In this document: piece after piece, positions 45,331 to 57,362 of the stretch
Layout of the letters: every line of letters begins with the position of its first letter
How positions within the stretch are numbered: the stretch's first letter is position 1
NCBI GenBank assembly: GCA_964036665.1
Contig: OZ038531.1
Span: 186,001-250,000 of the forward strand
Length of the DNA stretch: 64,000 nucleotides
Direction: 5' to 3'
Source: Gordius sp. MW1
Lineage: Eukaryota; Nematomorpha; Gordioida; Gordea; Gordiidae
Made by a program: the position numbers and the translations under genes
The notes under the pieces: generated by a model
Database searches by the model: none
What the model was told of the DNA's origin: nothing
What the model saw: the letters and a program-made list of their open reading frames with translations, nothing else

Positions 45331-48300
45331 GTGGCGACGTAAAGGATAAGCTTACGCGGGAATGCAGAAATATAAAACAACGGCTAACATCGACGCTTTT
45401 ATAACACAATTTGAGCTATTCCTAAGGAGCAATAACACGGAGACAGATGAGCAAAAAGCAGCTCTATTATTAACCAGCCTTGATGGGGAGGCATTCAAAT
45501 TAATACTAGAGGATTTAGACCTCAAGAGTTGACAGGAATTACTTATGAAGAAGCTAAAAATCGGTTAAAAAAATTATTCCAAAAGAATTCATGCGCGAGG
45601 GCAAAGAGGTATGAATTCTCAAAGGTCCGACAAAGCCAGGGAGAGACGATAGACACGTGCGCTAATAGATTCAAGGCCGGAGCTAACAGCTGCAACTTCG
45701 GAAACGAAGAATTGCAGAATAGAATCGTCGACCAATTTATTATAGGATTGCGCGATAGAAGCTTGCAGGCGAGACTGTTGGCAGAAAATGACATCAAATG
45801 GGACCGCCTAAGCGAGCTGGCGTTAACGGCCGAGACGATACACGGGGGGTAAGCACTTTGCAAGACGGGTCCGAAGAGGCGTGGAGCGTAGTGGCGGGAC
45901 GAGAAGCGTGGCCTGGGCCGGTCCGAATTCCCAGGTTAAAACATGCTTTAGATGTGTTAACTGTAGATATATGTATATTAATAACGAATTATTCCAGTGC
46001 ATCTTCGATACCGCGCCACGGTATCGATAATACCGGCGCGAAGATGTGCGAAGGAGATCCCACGCAACAAAGAGCCCGTCCCGACGGTGTACGCGTACGG
46101 CCACGAGGAAATAAAAATCGTAGCCAAGGTGCAAGCTGATGTCCGAATGGGGGACACGAGAAAACAGCTGTCGTTATTGATAGCAGACGTATCTGGGCCG
46201 CCGTTGTGTGGGATCGATTGGATCCAAGAATTTGAGCCCGAAATTTGGCGACGAATTCGTTGGAACTCCAGAGCTGCGGCGGAACGGTTCGCGGTAAATT
46301 ACGTAGAAAGACCGAAGGATTCCAAGTCCGCTATCCGGCACGTGATGAAGCAATGGGAGGGCCATCTAAACGAATTTTCAAAAGCAGTCAAGGGAATAAC
46401 GGTGGAAGTACCGTTAAAAGAGGGCATAGATCCCGTATTTATCCCCGCACGAAGGGTGCCGATGGCGTGGAAAAAAGAAGTAGAAGAAGAGCTGGACAAA
46501 TGGGTCAGAGACGGGGAGATAGAACCGATCGATTTCTCAAGATGGGCCAGTCCAGTGGTACCCGTGAAACAAAGCGATGGGACTCTTCGTTTATGTATTG
46601 ATTACCGGTTTACTCTAAACAAATACGCTCAAGGATTGTTGTACCCCTTATCCAAAATCGACGATTTGTTAAATAAACTCGATAACGCGTGTTGTATTAC
46701 TAAGCTGGACCTAACGAAAGCGTACTTACAAGTCGAATTAGGTCCAGAAACGAGCCAACGATTGACTATCTCCACGCACAACCTATTTAAAGTTAACCGA
46801 ATGCCTTTTGGCTTAAATTGCGCCGCGGCGGTTTCCAAAAAACAATGGATTAGATATTAGGAGGCATGGAGGGGGTAGCGGTATACATTGATGATATACT
46901 AATCGCGGGGGCAACGGAAGAAATCCACAACGAGCGGTTACTCAAAGTACTAGAAACTTTACAAAAATGGGGTTTCGTGCCAAACATTTCCAAGAGCATC
47001 TTGTGGGCGAAGGAAGTAACATTTTTGGGATATGTAATAAGTAACAAGAGAATTCAAATCAACGACAATTAAACCGAAATGGTCAAGCAGTGGAAAAATT
47101 TAACAAACAAAAATGAAATAAAATCGTTCCTGGGGTTAACAGCATATTTTTCAAAGTTTATTAAGGACTACGCCAAAATCGTGCACCCGATTCAGAAACT
47201 CATGAAAAAAACGTGCTGTACAATTGGGGTGGAGAACAACAAGACGCATTCGAAGCCATCAAGTCCGCGCTTACCAAAGCCCCCGTACTGGCATACTTTA
47301 ATGGAGATTGGGAGACTGGCCTAGTCGTAGACGCCTCTGGTACAAGGTTAGGGGCCATCTTACAGCAACGAGCACCAGGGGAGAATTGGAGAGTGGTGGC
47401 CTATGCTTCAAAAGCGTTAAACGATAGCGAAAGCCGGTATTCGGCGATCGAACGAGAGGCCCTTGCGGTGGTTTATGGACTAAAAAAGTTCAATGAATAT
47501 ATACAAGGACGAAGCGTTACAATCATGACGGATCATAGACCCCTAGTATATATATTCGATCAGAGCAAAAGGGGCAAGGAACAATGGTCACCACGTCTAA
47601 CTAGGTGGGCGCTCATGGTATCAGGCTACACGACCAAGTTTGTGTGCAACAAGGGATTCGAAAACGCGGCAGATTTCTTGTCTAGAAAACCGAACGAAAA
47701 CGCGTATCAGGTTAGCGAGGAAATGCCAGAAGACTCGACGAATCCGTTTATATTATTGGACGTAGTAAGACAACACACCTTGGACGACCCGGGGCTGCGA
47801 CAATTAAAAGAGTGGATTAGAGGTAAACAAAACACAATGGTCACGTATGGGCTAAAACGCTCCTACGAAAAACACCTGCCAAAGTTACACGAAGGCATAA
47901 GCATAATATTTTACAAAGGACGACGAATATTAATTCCGGCTAAGTTACGAGGAGCGGTACTCCAAAGATTACATAGGGGCCACGTGGGTATCAAGCGGAT
48001 GCAAGAAGTGGCGGGGCAGTATATATGGTGGCCTACTCTCGACGATGACTTATTGAGCGTAGCGAAAGGGTGCCGAAATTGCAATTACACTGCCGCGGCG
48101 GCGAAGAAGGCACCGTTGATAGAGTGTCAACCTAGCCATAAACCGTGGGTTCAAGTACATATCGATATCATGGGTCCTCTCAAGGGTAAGTCATACCTGG
48201 TGATGGTGGACAATAGCTCGAAATGGGTAGAAGTGTTTAAATTAGAAGACACCACAGCGACCACCATTATAAAAAAAACTTGCCGAAACGTTTGCTAGAT

Positions 48301-49180
48301 TTGGAAATCCGCCATGGTTAATATCAGATAACGGCCCGCAATTTAAAGGGCAGGAATTACACAATTTTTGCAAGATGAGAGGGATTAATCAGCGATGGAT
48401 AGCTCCTTACCATCCTGCGTCTAACGGTCTGGCAGAAAGATATGTATGATTAATTAAAGAAGCCTTTATTAGAAACGAGTCGGAAGTAGGGCTAAGTAGA
48501 TTTTTAGAAAACTACAGATCTACAAAACACCCCACAACCAATAAAAGCCCAGCAGAGGTGATGCTAAAAAGGCGTATGCGAACCGAATGGGAGGTATTGA
48601 AAGAAACCGTACCACAACAATGGGTAGAGACCGGGAACCGCGGATTTTCAACGTAGGAGACTTGGTTTGGGTACGTATGTTTTTAGGACCAAGCAAATGG
48701 GTAGAAGGCACGATAAAAGCCAAGCACGGTAGTCGGTCCTACGATGTATGGGCACAGGGAAGAAAACACCACCGACACGTGGATCAAGTAAGGAAACGGA
48801 AAATCTTGGATTGGACCATACTGGGACAAGAGAACGGGTGGCCGCAAAGGATATCATCAGAAAGGGAAGCGGGAACAAGTGCTATAAGGGAACAAATGCA
48901 AAACCAGTCAGAAACGCCCAGAGAAGAACCTAGAAGGGAACAAATTCACAAACAGTCAGGAACGCCTAGAGAAGAACCTAGATACCCGCAGCGTAGTCGG
49001 AAACCGCCATCATTCCTTAAGGATTTTGTCTGAAAGGGGGGAACTGTAGAGAGGTAATTGGAGTGCAAAGTGCCTCAGGGGATATGTTATTTACCGATGT
49101 GTTGTCAATCAAATTATCGTTAATTGGTTATATGCGGAATTATATACGTTTGATAATCACGTTTTTACTAACTTTCTATT

Positions 49181-52100
49181 AATTCCTATGCATTTTTGTC
49201 GTCCGTCCGTCGTGCACCAAGTTATTGGCGCCAGCTTTGTGACCTGGAGGTGTCGGGTTTAAGCCAGGGAGGGGACAAATTTTTTTTTAATTTTTTTAAA
49301 TTAAATTAATATTTTGTTCTTGTTAATACCATTGATAATATGAATTTTTGACCGTCCGCTGGCTACTGACCAATGAAAAAAATGACCATTGGCCAAATAA
49401 ATCGAAATTTTATTTTTTCGTCTTTGAATTGGGTATATTAGGTTAACATTGATAAATACCCTATGCCCTTTCCTACAAAAGCCTACGCCTCTACTGATAT
49501 GGGTCCCTGTGCCCCTACAAAAGCATATGCCTTTACTAATGTGGGTCCCTGTGCCCCTACAAAAGCCTATGCCTTTACTAATGTGGGTTCGAATCCCGGA
49601 GAGGGCAAAATTTCTTTTTTTTTTAAATTAAATTAATATATTGTTCTTGTGAATACCATTGATAATATGACTTTTTGGCAGTGTTCTGGCTACTGACCAA
49701 TGAAAAAATGACCATTGGCCAAAGTATAAATCGAAAATTTTTTTTTGTGTTTGAATTGGTTAACATTGCTAATTACCCTGTGCCCTCCCTTAAAAATGCC
49801 TATGCCCCTACTGATATGGGTCCTTGTGCCCCTACAAAAGCCTATGCCGCTACTAATGTGTTTTAATTGCTATGCAATTAATGGGCTCGTTTCTGGTTGT
49901 CCGTTGATGTCCGTCCGTTTACCCTCCATTGTATATATTTAATTAAATTAATATTTTGTTCTTGTTCATTGATAATATGGCTTTTTGACCGTCCGCAGGC
50001 TACTGATCATTGAAAAAAATGACCATTGGCCAAATAAATCGCGTTTTTGAATAGGTTAACATTGATAATTACCCTATGCCCTCCACTATAAGGGCCTATG
50101 CATCTACTGATATGGGTCCCTGTGCCCCTATTTAATTAAATGCTATGCAATTTATGGGCTCGCTTTACATTTTGTTTGTAACGCTGTTCGGTGTCTTGTC
50201 TTGCACCGAATGTCTTGATGTCTTGCACCGAATGTCTTGTCTTGCACAGAATGTCTTATCTCGTTGTTTACTCTTAATTTTTGTTAATTTAACTAGTTTT
50301 TGGGTTCGAATCCCGGAGTTTTTTTTGACTCTTATGATTGTTCTTGTTACTACCATTGATAATAAGACTTTTTGGCCATCCGTTGGGTGCTGACAAATGA
50401 AAAAAATGACCATTGGCCAAAATGTGAATCCAAGTTTTTTTTCGTTTTTTTTAATATCATGATTGTTCCTGTTACTACCATTGCTATTATGACTTTTTGG
50501 CCATCCGTTGGTTGCTGACCAATGGAATAAAATGACCATTGGCCAAAATGTGCTTCGAAAATTTTTTTTTCGTTTTTTTTTTACTATTATGAATTTATAT
50601 CCACTTTTACCGTGTCCTGGCTGCTGACCAAAGGAAAAAAATGACGATTAGCCAAAATGTGATTTGAAAATTTTTTTTCGTTTTTTTTGACTCTTATGAA
50701 TTTATATCCACTTTTACCGTGTCCTGGCTGCTGACCAATGCAAAAGAATGACCTTTGGCCAAAATGTGCTTCGAAATTTTTTTTTTCGTTTTTTTTGACT
50801 ATTATGAATTTATATCCACTTTTACCGTGTCCTGGCTGCTGACCAAAGGAAAAAAATGACCATTGGCCAAAATGTGATTTGAAAATTTTTTTTTCGTTTT
50901 TTTTGACTATTATGAATTTATATCCACTTTTACCGTGTCCTGGCTGCTGACCAATGGAAAAAAATGACCATTGGCCAAAATGTGATTCGAAAATTTTTTT
51001 TGTTTTTTTTGACTCTTATGAATTTATATCCACTTTTACCGTGTCCTAGCTGCTGACCAATGCAAAAAAATGACCTTTGGCCAAAATGAGCATCAAAAAT
51101 TTTTTGGCCCAATTTTATGTATAACCTAAAAATTTATTATAGATGGTCTAACAGACAGCCAACTATGTAATATATTTTTAACCTTATAAATGCATATATT
51201 TTTTTTTATTGGTTTAATATATTTCATTTAATTAGATTGTGATTTCATAGAAAACCTAAAAAGTAATAGTTAAAAAAATATAGGTTTTAGGTCATACTCA
51301 TTTATTTAATAATTTAGTTTAGAGACCTGCACGGCCCTTCCTTGCCCGAGTATGGGCCTAAAAGCCAGATAAACGTAATTCTTTTATCTTTGTGATTAAT
51401 AATAACTAATTAAAACATTTTAAATCTTTTGATAATAACCCTTCCATGCCACCACGCCCATGATTCTTTTATTAGTTTGTTATATAGTATTAAGTTGCTT
51501 TTGATCAAACAACTTTTTAGCCTGTGTGGCTTATATTTTCCCCCATCCATTACAAATTGCTTTCTAAATAATAATTATATCGTATTTTTCTTTTAAATAC
51601 GAACTGAAATTGAGGGAAAATGGAGGATGATATTGATAAGGGAGAAAAAAACGTGCGAATGAGAAATTGTGCTTAGTAAGGGTTATTATATTATTATATA
51701 AACACACGCACACACTCTACGCTTGAATTTGTTGTGCGATGTTTATGATAAATTAAATACAACAACCCCGTCCCCTATCGTAAAAAGAGCGGGAGAAAGA
51801 GAAGGGAAGAGGGGGTATATAAAACAAAATCGCGTGGGTTATAATAAATCAGGGTAGGTAAAAATAATAAATAATAATGCTTGCTTACTATAATAAAATC
51901 CAGGCAAGAAGGAATATGTAGGAAGGATGATTATTTGTGTTAAGGCGTTTGTTTTGATATTTGCGCTCAAGTCAGTGGGGGGGGGGAGGGTATGTGATGA
52001 GGGCGTTTATTGATTTTTTTACTTAAAGCTTTACTATTTATTGATGAAAATTGCGCGCCTTTAGGTTGTAGTTTAAATATAAATATTTTTATCAATCTTT

Positions 52101-52891
52101 TAAATAGACTTAAGGGTTTGGTTTTAATCGAAATTTATAATTAGTGTAGGGCAGGTAAATTTTTAGCCGTAAAAAATGACCAACAAGGCCTTTTGGGTGA
52201 ATAATAATGATTTCAAAATTTTGTCAAATCCCCCTGACAACTCTTTTTTTCCTTTTTATTATTCTGATGGCTTACTAAGATATTGACATAATTATTTTAT
52301 ATATGCATGAGCATAGGCCAAATATAATGATTTTTACGAAAGTAATGTATATTCTTTACTAATTTTGGGAGTTTATATACCACATATATATGAGAGGCCT
52401 ACTATATTTAAAGGGAAAAAGATTAAATTAATAATTACCTCTTCCTACGTGTTCCTGAAAGCTATTTTACCCCTGGCCGCCCTGGGCACCTACGGGTAAA
52501 GTTTTGAGCGAATCGGGCGGGTAGTTTCAGAATTTAGCCCTTTTTTAAAACTAAAAGGAATTTTTTTTTAATTTTTTTTTTAAATTAAATTAATATTTTG
52601 TTCTTGTTAATACCAGACTGTCTGCTAACCATTAAGAAATATCACCACTGGCCAAAGTGATGGAAAATTTGTATAAATAATTAATTATTCATTAGACATT
52701 TAATACCCCCCCCCCCCCCTATATGCATTCTGCCCCTTCCCACCTTTCTCGCCCATAAATTGCATAGCAAATATGATACATTTATACGGAGTATAGATGA
52801 GTCGTCCCCCCTTCCCTTCCCCTCCTCCCCTTCCCTTGCCCTCCTACCCTTCCCTTCTCCCCCTTCCCACGAGGGCCGAAGGCCCGAGTTT
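49181..52891. repeat. 3.7 kb repeat block inserted in the right LTR
   Basis: The LTR sequence stops after ctttctatt at 49180 and resumes attgtatcgctcc at 52892. The block starts with a ctatgca motif and tandem gtcc units, and holds about three 300-bp units (49.3-50.13 kb). Two stretches, near 49582-49606 and 50302-50318, contain ggttcgaatcccggag, a good tRNA-type B box. A seven-unit array of about 117 bp follows (50.33-51.11 kb; tatatccacttttaccgtgt, ctggctgctgaccaa). The block ends in low-complexity sequence and a gggccgaaggccc hairpin. Near 52.46-52.54 kb, tattttacccctggccg through tacgggtaaagtt matches the Helitron at 26.43-26.48 kb. No coding region is seen. Confidence 0.65.
51322..51375. 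mobile_element. Remnant of a hAT-1-family end
   Basis: tagagacctgcacggccc matches the terminus of the hAT at 15657, followed by a short GC-rich stretch. No second end was found. Confidence 0.45.
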
Positions 52892-53422
52892 ATTGTATCG
52901 CTCCGAAACCTGTCTGTAATAAATAAAGATCCCCAATTGTAATAAAATATATATTTCTTTACTTTATCATTAATTCCCAACTTACAAATTGAGCATTAAT
53001 ACAACATTTATGTATTCTGATATATAATTCATTAGATTAATTTTAATATTATTACAGTTTTTACATTTTTAATTTTTATGAAATGTGTCAATAATATCTA
53101 TTTTAAAATACTGTTGTTGATATCTAACTAGTTCAATATGTTTCATTCACCTTTTTAAAATATACATTTCTTTGCTTTATCATTAATTCCCAACTAACAA
53201 ATTGAGCATTAATACAATATTTATGTATTCTGATATATAATTTATTAGATTAATTTTAATATCATTACAGTCTTTACATTTTTAATTTTTATTGTATTTT
53301 TATAATTCATAATTGACCTTATTTGTGAGGGTATTGAGGAATATTATGTGTTATTCAAATGGCGGAAAAAACACACACATTTTATACCGTGATGAGCAGT
53401 CTATGTAGTCTATTGTTAAAAT

Positions 53423-54165
53423 AAGGATTAAAATACGATTCCCGTTGGGTTAATGTAAAGAGGGCTTGATTTAGCAGAGGTGATTACCGTGAATCTAATA
53501 ATAATAACTCAAATTAACATGCCATCTAGGACATAATTTCAATTAGAGACTAGTTTGAAAAAATTATTTCTATCTCCTTTTAAATGTTACGCAAAAATAA
53601 TAAAAGACTTATAACGGTTTCGTTTAAATTTGTATTCTTATGATTTATATTAAATTGGTTAGGTATTGTAAATAAAGCCCATCTTTAAAGTCGTGCCGAC
53701 ACGGCTTGTGGTACGTTTATGGTTTGATTAAATATTGATAATAATGGTTTGTGGTCTGTTATTGACGTGAATGGTTGACCTTATATATATTCTCTAAATT
53801 TTTGGAATGCAAATATAATGAATGCCTTTTTTCAATTTGGCTGTAATTCCTCTCCGCTGTCTTGAGTGTGCGCGAGGAAGAGGAAATGGGATGCTCGTAT
53901 CTGGAGAACTGCAAAGTCACTTTTTTTAACCCGACCCGATTTTTTTTTTAATTTTTAACCCGAGCCTGACCCGACCCAAAAGTATTTTAAATTTTCTCGA
54001 CCCGACCCGAAAGCATTTTAAAATTTTCAACCCGGACCCGACCCGAAAGAAATATAAAATTTTAACCCGAACCCGGCCCGACCCTAAAGCGTTAAATTTT
54101 TTTAATTGAATCCCTCCCGAACGCGTTTTGAATTTTGATATCCAACTCGAGTGTAAGAAAAATTG
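53423..54165. repeat. Non-coding, ending in a cccga array
   Basis: AT-rich up to about 53.9 kb. At 53907-54110 a copy related to the family-B MITE begins ggagaactgcaaagtcac and continues as repeated acccgaccc units. Its right end was not identified. Confidence 0.5.
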
Positions 54166-54172
54166 CGGTGTG

Positions 54173-54312
54173 CATGGGCGTAGCCAAGGGGTGGCAGGAA
54201 CGGGCGGCTGTCCCCCCTTTAACTCCAAATCTTAGTAATTTTATCAAATTTTGGCTAAAATTAAAAAAATGGTTATTTTGCCCCTCCCTTAATCATAAGC
54301 CCCCTCCCAATG
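54173..54312. mobile_element. Family-C MITE
   Basis: Left end catgggcgtagccaagg. Perfect 8-bp copies gcggtgtg lie at 54165-54172 and 54313-54320. The right inverted end is shortened. Confidence 0.75.
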
Positions 54313-54757
54313 GCGGTGTGTTTTAATCGACAAATTAAAGTGCGATTTACGAAACTAATTGGAACCACATTTTGATTACTTAATTTATTTAAATAATTTA
54401 TTATAGAGGTGTATAAATATGATAGCATATACATGGGTCACATTGAATTTGAAATATATAGTTTGACAAATGAACTATTTAATTAATATAAACTTACTTT
54501 TATTTGTTTTATGAATATGTATTTATGTAGTTTAAATAAATATTGAACTACGACTTTAAACTATTATAATACAAATTAAAAATATTTTTTTGTTGATATA
54601 TTTTAAGTGCAAAATAAAACAATCAGATTTAAAAAAAGAAAAGGAATTTAATTAACTGAATGAATGATCTTCAATACATTGGGATATTAATTAAAAAATA
54701 TTATACATAATAGCATTAATTTAAAAGATATGTCCCGTGTATTTTGCATTGTAAGAT

Positions 54758-55110
54758 TTTATAAATACCTAAGGAATAATCTAATATGGGATGATATGTA
54801 AGGAATTAATAGTTAGAAAGAGCTTGATGTTATCAGAATTGATATGATTAATGATATATTATAGATTAGGAGAATTATATCTTTTTTACTAAACTTTATT
54901 GATAACTAGCTAGGGCCGGGGTGGGGGAACTACAGGACAAAGGATAATTATTTAAATTTTAATCACAAAAAACATATGATTATTACCAACTCGGATTTGG
55001 TTTACAATATTAAAATACATAATTCTAGCAATAATATAATATGTAGAAAATGTTTAACTAATAAAAGTTATACTAAATTTAACTATTCTTCTTTCACGTT
55101 TACACGTATA
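54758..55110. repeat. Direct repeat of about 350 bp, left copy
   Basis: Starts tttataaatacctaagg and ends cacgtttacacgtata. It is nearly identical to 55722-56072 and includes the GC-rich ctagctagggccggggtggg. It has no LTR-type ends. Confidence 0.8.
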
Positions 55111-55178
55111 GGACATCTTTCCCTTTAAAAAAATTGTTGGCTCCTTGTTCTTGGACATTCTCCTTTGCTCCATCAACC

Positions 55179-55271
55179 ATGTGTAACATTCAACAAAATC
55201 ATGAAGCAGCTTGGTGGGCTATCTGTGAAGGTGAGGTGGAAAATAGTACGGAAAATATGGAAGTTTTGAGG
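55179..55271 (+). CDS. Possible first coding exon, WDR61/SKI8-like
   Basis: ATG at 55179 opens 31 codons, MCNIQQNHEAAWWAICEG then EVENSTENMEVLR, ending at GAGG/GTGAGT, a strong donor in phase 0. From memory, the pattern Q-x-H-x-x-A-x-W followed by ENS resembles the start of the WD40 protein WDR61/SKI8, which begins with a similar AHDDAIW segment. No following exon was found in the window, and the exon lies between the two 350-bp direct repeats. It could be an isolated gene fragment, or the rest could lie beyond larger introns. The similarity is short and the call is weak. Confidence 0.3.
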
Positions 55272-55721
55272 GTGAGTGCGTACCAAAGTGGGTTCTGGGG
55301 AAATTAGTTATAGGGGTTAAATTAATATGTGCCTTTTTAAATCTGAAGGATTGAGTTGTTCATGGCAAATGGGATTTCTCGAGTTACCTAGTTTATGGCT
55401 TGTGGGAATTATTTTCTTATCGTCCCGGCTTTTTAAATCAAGATAAACAAGTTAGATATCCTGCACTGTGAATTACCTTTCATCGGGGTCCCTCAAATAA
55501 TGTGTTTTTGCCATGGAATCAACATAATAAGTTTTGAAGGAATGAGATTCAGTATATAGTTTACCATTAAAATTAAGGCTCAATTATAATGTTGCTGCTT
55601 TACCTTATTATTCCTTTTTATATTTTTTAACTTGATAATAAATTCATATCCTTCTTCATTATATCATCTATGCATAATTATAAATTATTCCTTGTATTTA
55701 TTTAGAATTTCTCCGGCGCCA

Positions 55722-56072
55722 TTTATAAATACCTAAGGAATAATCTAATATGTGATAATATGTAAGGAATTAATTGTTAGAAAGAGCTAGATGTGATCAG
55801 AATTGATATGATTAATGATATATTATAGATTAGGAGAATTATATGTTTTTAACTAAACTTTATTGATAACTAGCTAGGGCCGGGGTGGGGCGACTACAGA
55901 ACAAAGGATAATTATTAAAATAATAATCACAAAAACATATGGTTATTACCAACTCAGATTTGGTTTACAATATTAAAATACATAACTCTAGCAATAATAT
56001 AATATGTAGAAAATGATTAACTAATAAAAGTTATACTAAATTTAACTATTCTTCTTTCACGTATACACGTAT
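55722..56072. repeat. Direct repeat of about 350 bp, right copy
   Basis: Counterpart of 54758-55110, about 95% alike by eye, ending cacgtatacacgtata. Confidence 0.8.
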
Positions 56073-56079
56073 ACGACAA

Positions 56080-56395
56080 GATTCATAACCTTTGACCCGA
56101 CACTTTAAAACCCGACCCGACCCGACTTTAAAGCATATTAAAATTTTCAACCTTAACCCGACCCGACTCGAAAGCATTTTAAAATTTTCAACCCGAACCC
56201 GACCCGAAAACATTTCAAAATAAGGGGGGGGGGGGGGGGGGGGGGGGGAGGGAGAGGGCTAAATGACAAAGTATAATTTTTTCAAAACAAAAAACCTTAC
56301 ATATTGAAAAAATTTATGTTTCCCCCCCCCCTCCTTGTTGAACTTAAACAATTTTCGCTCCCCCCCCCCTAATCCAAAACCTGCCTACGGCCATG
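56080..56395. repeat. cccga array, G run and family-C-like remnant
   Basis: Units of acccgaccc (56.09-56.21 kb) are followed by a run of about 26 G at 56224-56249 and C runs. The stretch ends cctgcctacggccatg near 56.38-56.395 kb, which resembles the right end of family C. Confidence 0.55.
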
Positions 56396-57179
56396 CCTTC
56401 CGCTGAAGCATCGGTTAGCAATGGTATTTGCGGATTAAGTTACTAAAACAGGCGCATTTATTATTTATTTCTTTATTTTTTTAACGGCATCGATACACTC
56501 TTGTGTCTAACTCCATTTCACAGATTTCCTTAATAAAATATACAAGGGTTGGGCTAGAGTTGAAAAATTTTGATAAACCTAGCATAATAGGTAGCCATGC
56601 CTAAAAAAGATTGTAATTCTTTAATTGATATAGGATCAGGAGTGTTTTTGTCAATTGTGTGAATTCCTTCTCGTTTATCATATGTCCAAGATATTCAATT
56701 AATTTTTGAAAAAAATTACATTTTTCTAGTTTATGTTAACATTATACACTATTTTGAACACTGTTTCAAGGTTTTTATTGTGGTCTGATTTCCCAGCCAC
56801 GATAATGTAGTCGAGATAACATACAACACCATTAAAGTTCCTAAATAATGAGTCTAAGAATTGTTGAAATACGGCTGGGTCAGAAGCAATTCAGAATCCG
56901 AGTATGATAAATACGACATGGTGGATATCCATTGTTAAAATCTTTTTGAGTTTTTTTAGTGATTTTCATTTGATAAGCTTTTTTAAGATCTAATATAGAA
57001 AAATATCTAAACCTGCCAATTTTGTAAACAATTCTTGGATGCGGCGAAGCGGGTATTTTTGTACAGCTAGATTATTATTTAAATTCCGAAAATCGCCACA
57101 TATTTAAGTTCCCATCTTTTTTAAAAATAGTAACAATTGGCGCTGCATATTTTAAACCCCCTTCATTTACTAAGTCTAA

Positions 57180-57362
57180 CGGGGCGTTCGTTATGACGCG
57201 CGAATTGCGAATTAATTCGCACGAAAATAAAAAATGTATTAATTAAATAGAAGGCGTTCATAGTGAAACCGCAGACGATTATTTTCGCACGCGGCTAAAC
57301 AATTTCGCGAAATAAAATTTGCTTCCCTTTTTTTCGCTTCGCGCGTCATCACGAACGCGCGG
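57180..57362. mobile_element. PIF/Harbinger-like MITE in the Gypsy fossil
   Basis: 183 bp, ends cggggcgttcgttatgacgc and, inverted on the right, ccgcgcgttcgtgatgacgc, flanked by TAA at 57177-57179 and 57363-57365. A TAA target duplication with GC-rich ends fits PIF/Harbinger. No frame. Confidence 0.7.

Larger units (their letters stand above)
45138..52943 (+). mobile_element. Ty3/Gypsy LTR element nested in the family-A MITE
   Basis: A 193-bp left LTR (45138-45330, tgtagagagg to ttgtaata) and a split right LTR (starting 49045, finishing at 52943) are flanked by the 5-bp duplication aaata (45133-45137 and 52944-52948). A primer-site-like tggcgacg follows the left LTR, and a purine tract (gaaaggggggaa) precedes the right one. 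Parts on the plus strand in order: gag (about 45.4-45.85 kb), protease region, reverse transcriptase (about 46.4-47.0 kb), RNase H (about 47.3-47.6 kb), integrase with zinc-binding and core domains (about 47.95-48.55 kb), and a C-terminal DNA-binding-type tail with SYDVWAQGRKHHRHVDQV (about 48.7-48.8 kb). The coding region is broken, with roughly five or six breaks. The LTRs remain very similar, suggesting moderate age. A 3.7 kb block has inserted into the right LTR. Confidence 0.85.
44439..53414. mobile_element. hAT-like MITE, family A, copy 3, interrupted
   Basis: Left end catagactacatagactgc; right end gcagtctatgtagtctatt. Perfect 8-bp duplications gttaaaat lie at 44431-44438 and 53415-53422. 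Removing the nested Gypsy element leaves about 1.17 kb. The interior has a tandem repeat of about 215-bp units (atctattttaaaatactgtt, gttgatatctaactagttc) starting near 44.64, 44.85 and 45.06 kb and continuing at 52.95-53.29 kb. Confidence 0.85.

Noticed and set aside
50165-51112. Minus-strand frames with recurring FFHWSA/WPMVIFF
   Set aside because: Translations of the 117-bp tandem array; no conserved domain.
52681-52980. 99-codon minus-strand frame
   Set aside because: Low-complexity G/E/R-rich translation of a C/T-rich repeat stretch.
54758-56072. LTR pair of a short retroelement
   Set aside because: The 350-bp direct repeats lack TG...CA ends, primer site and purine tract, and the interior has no retroelement coding sequence.
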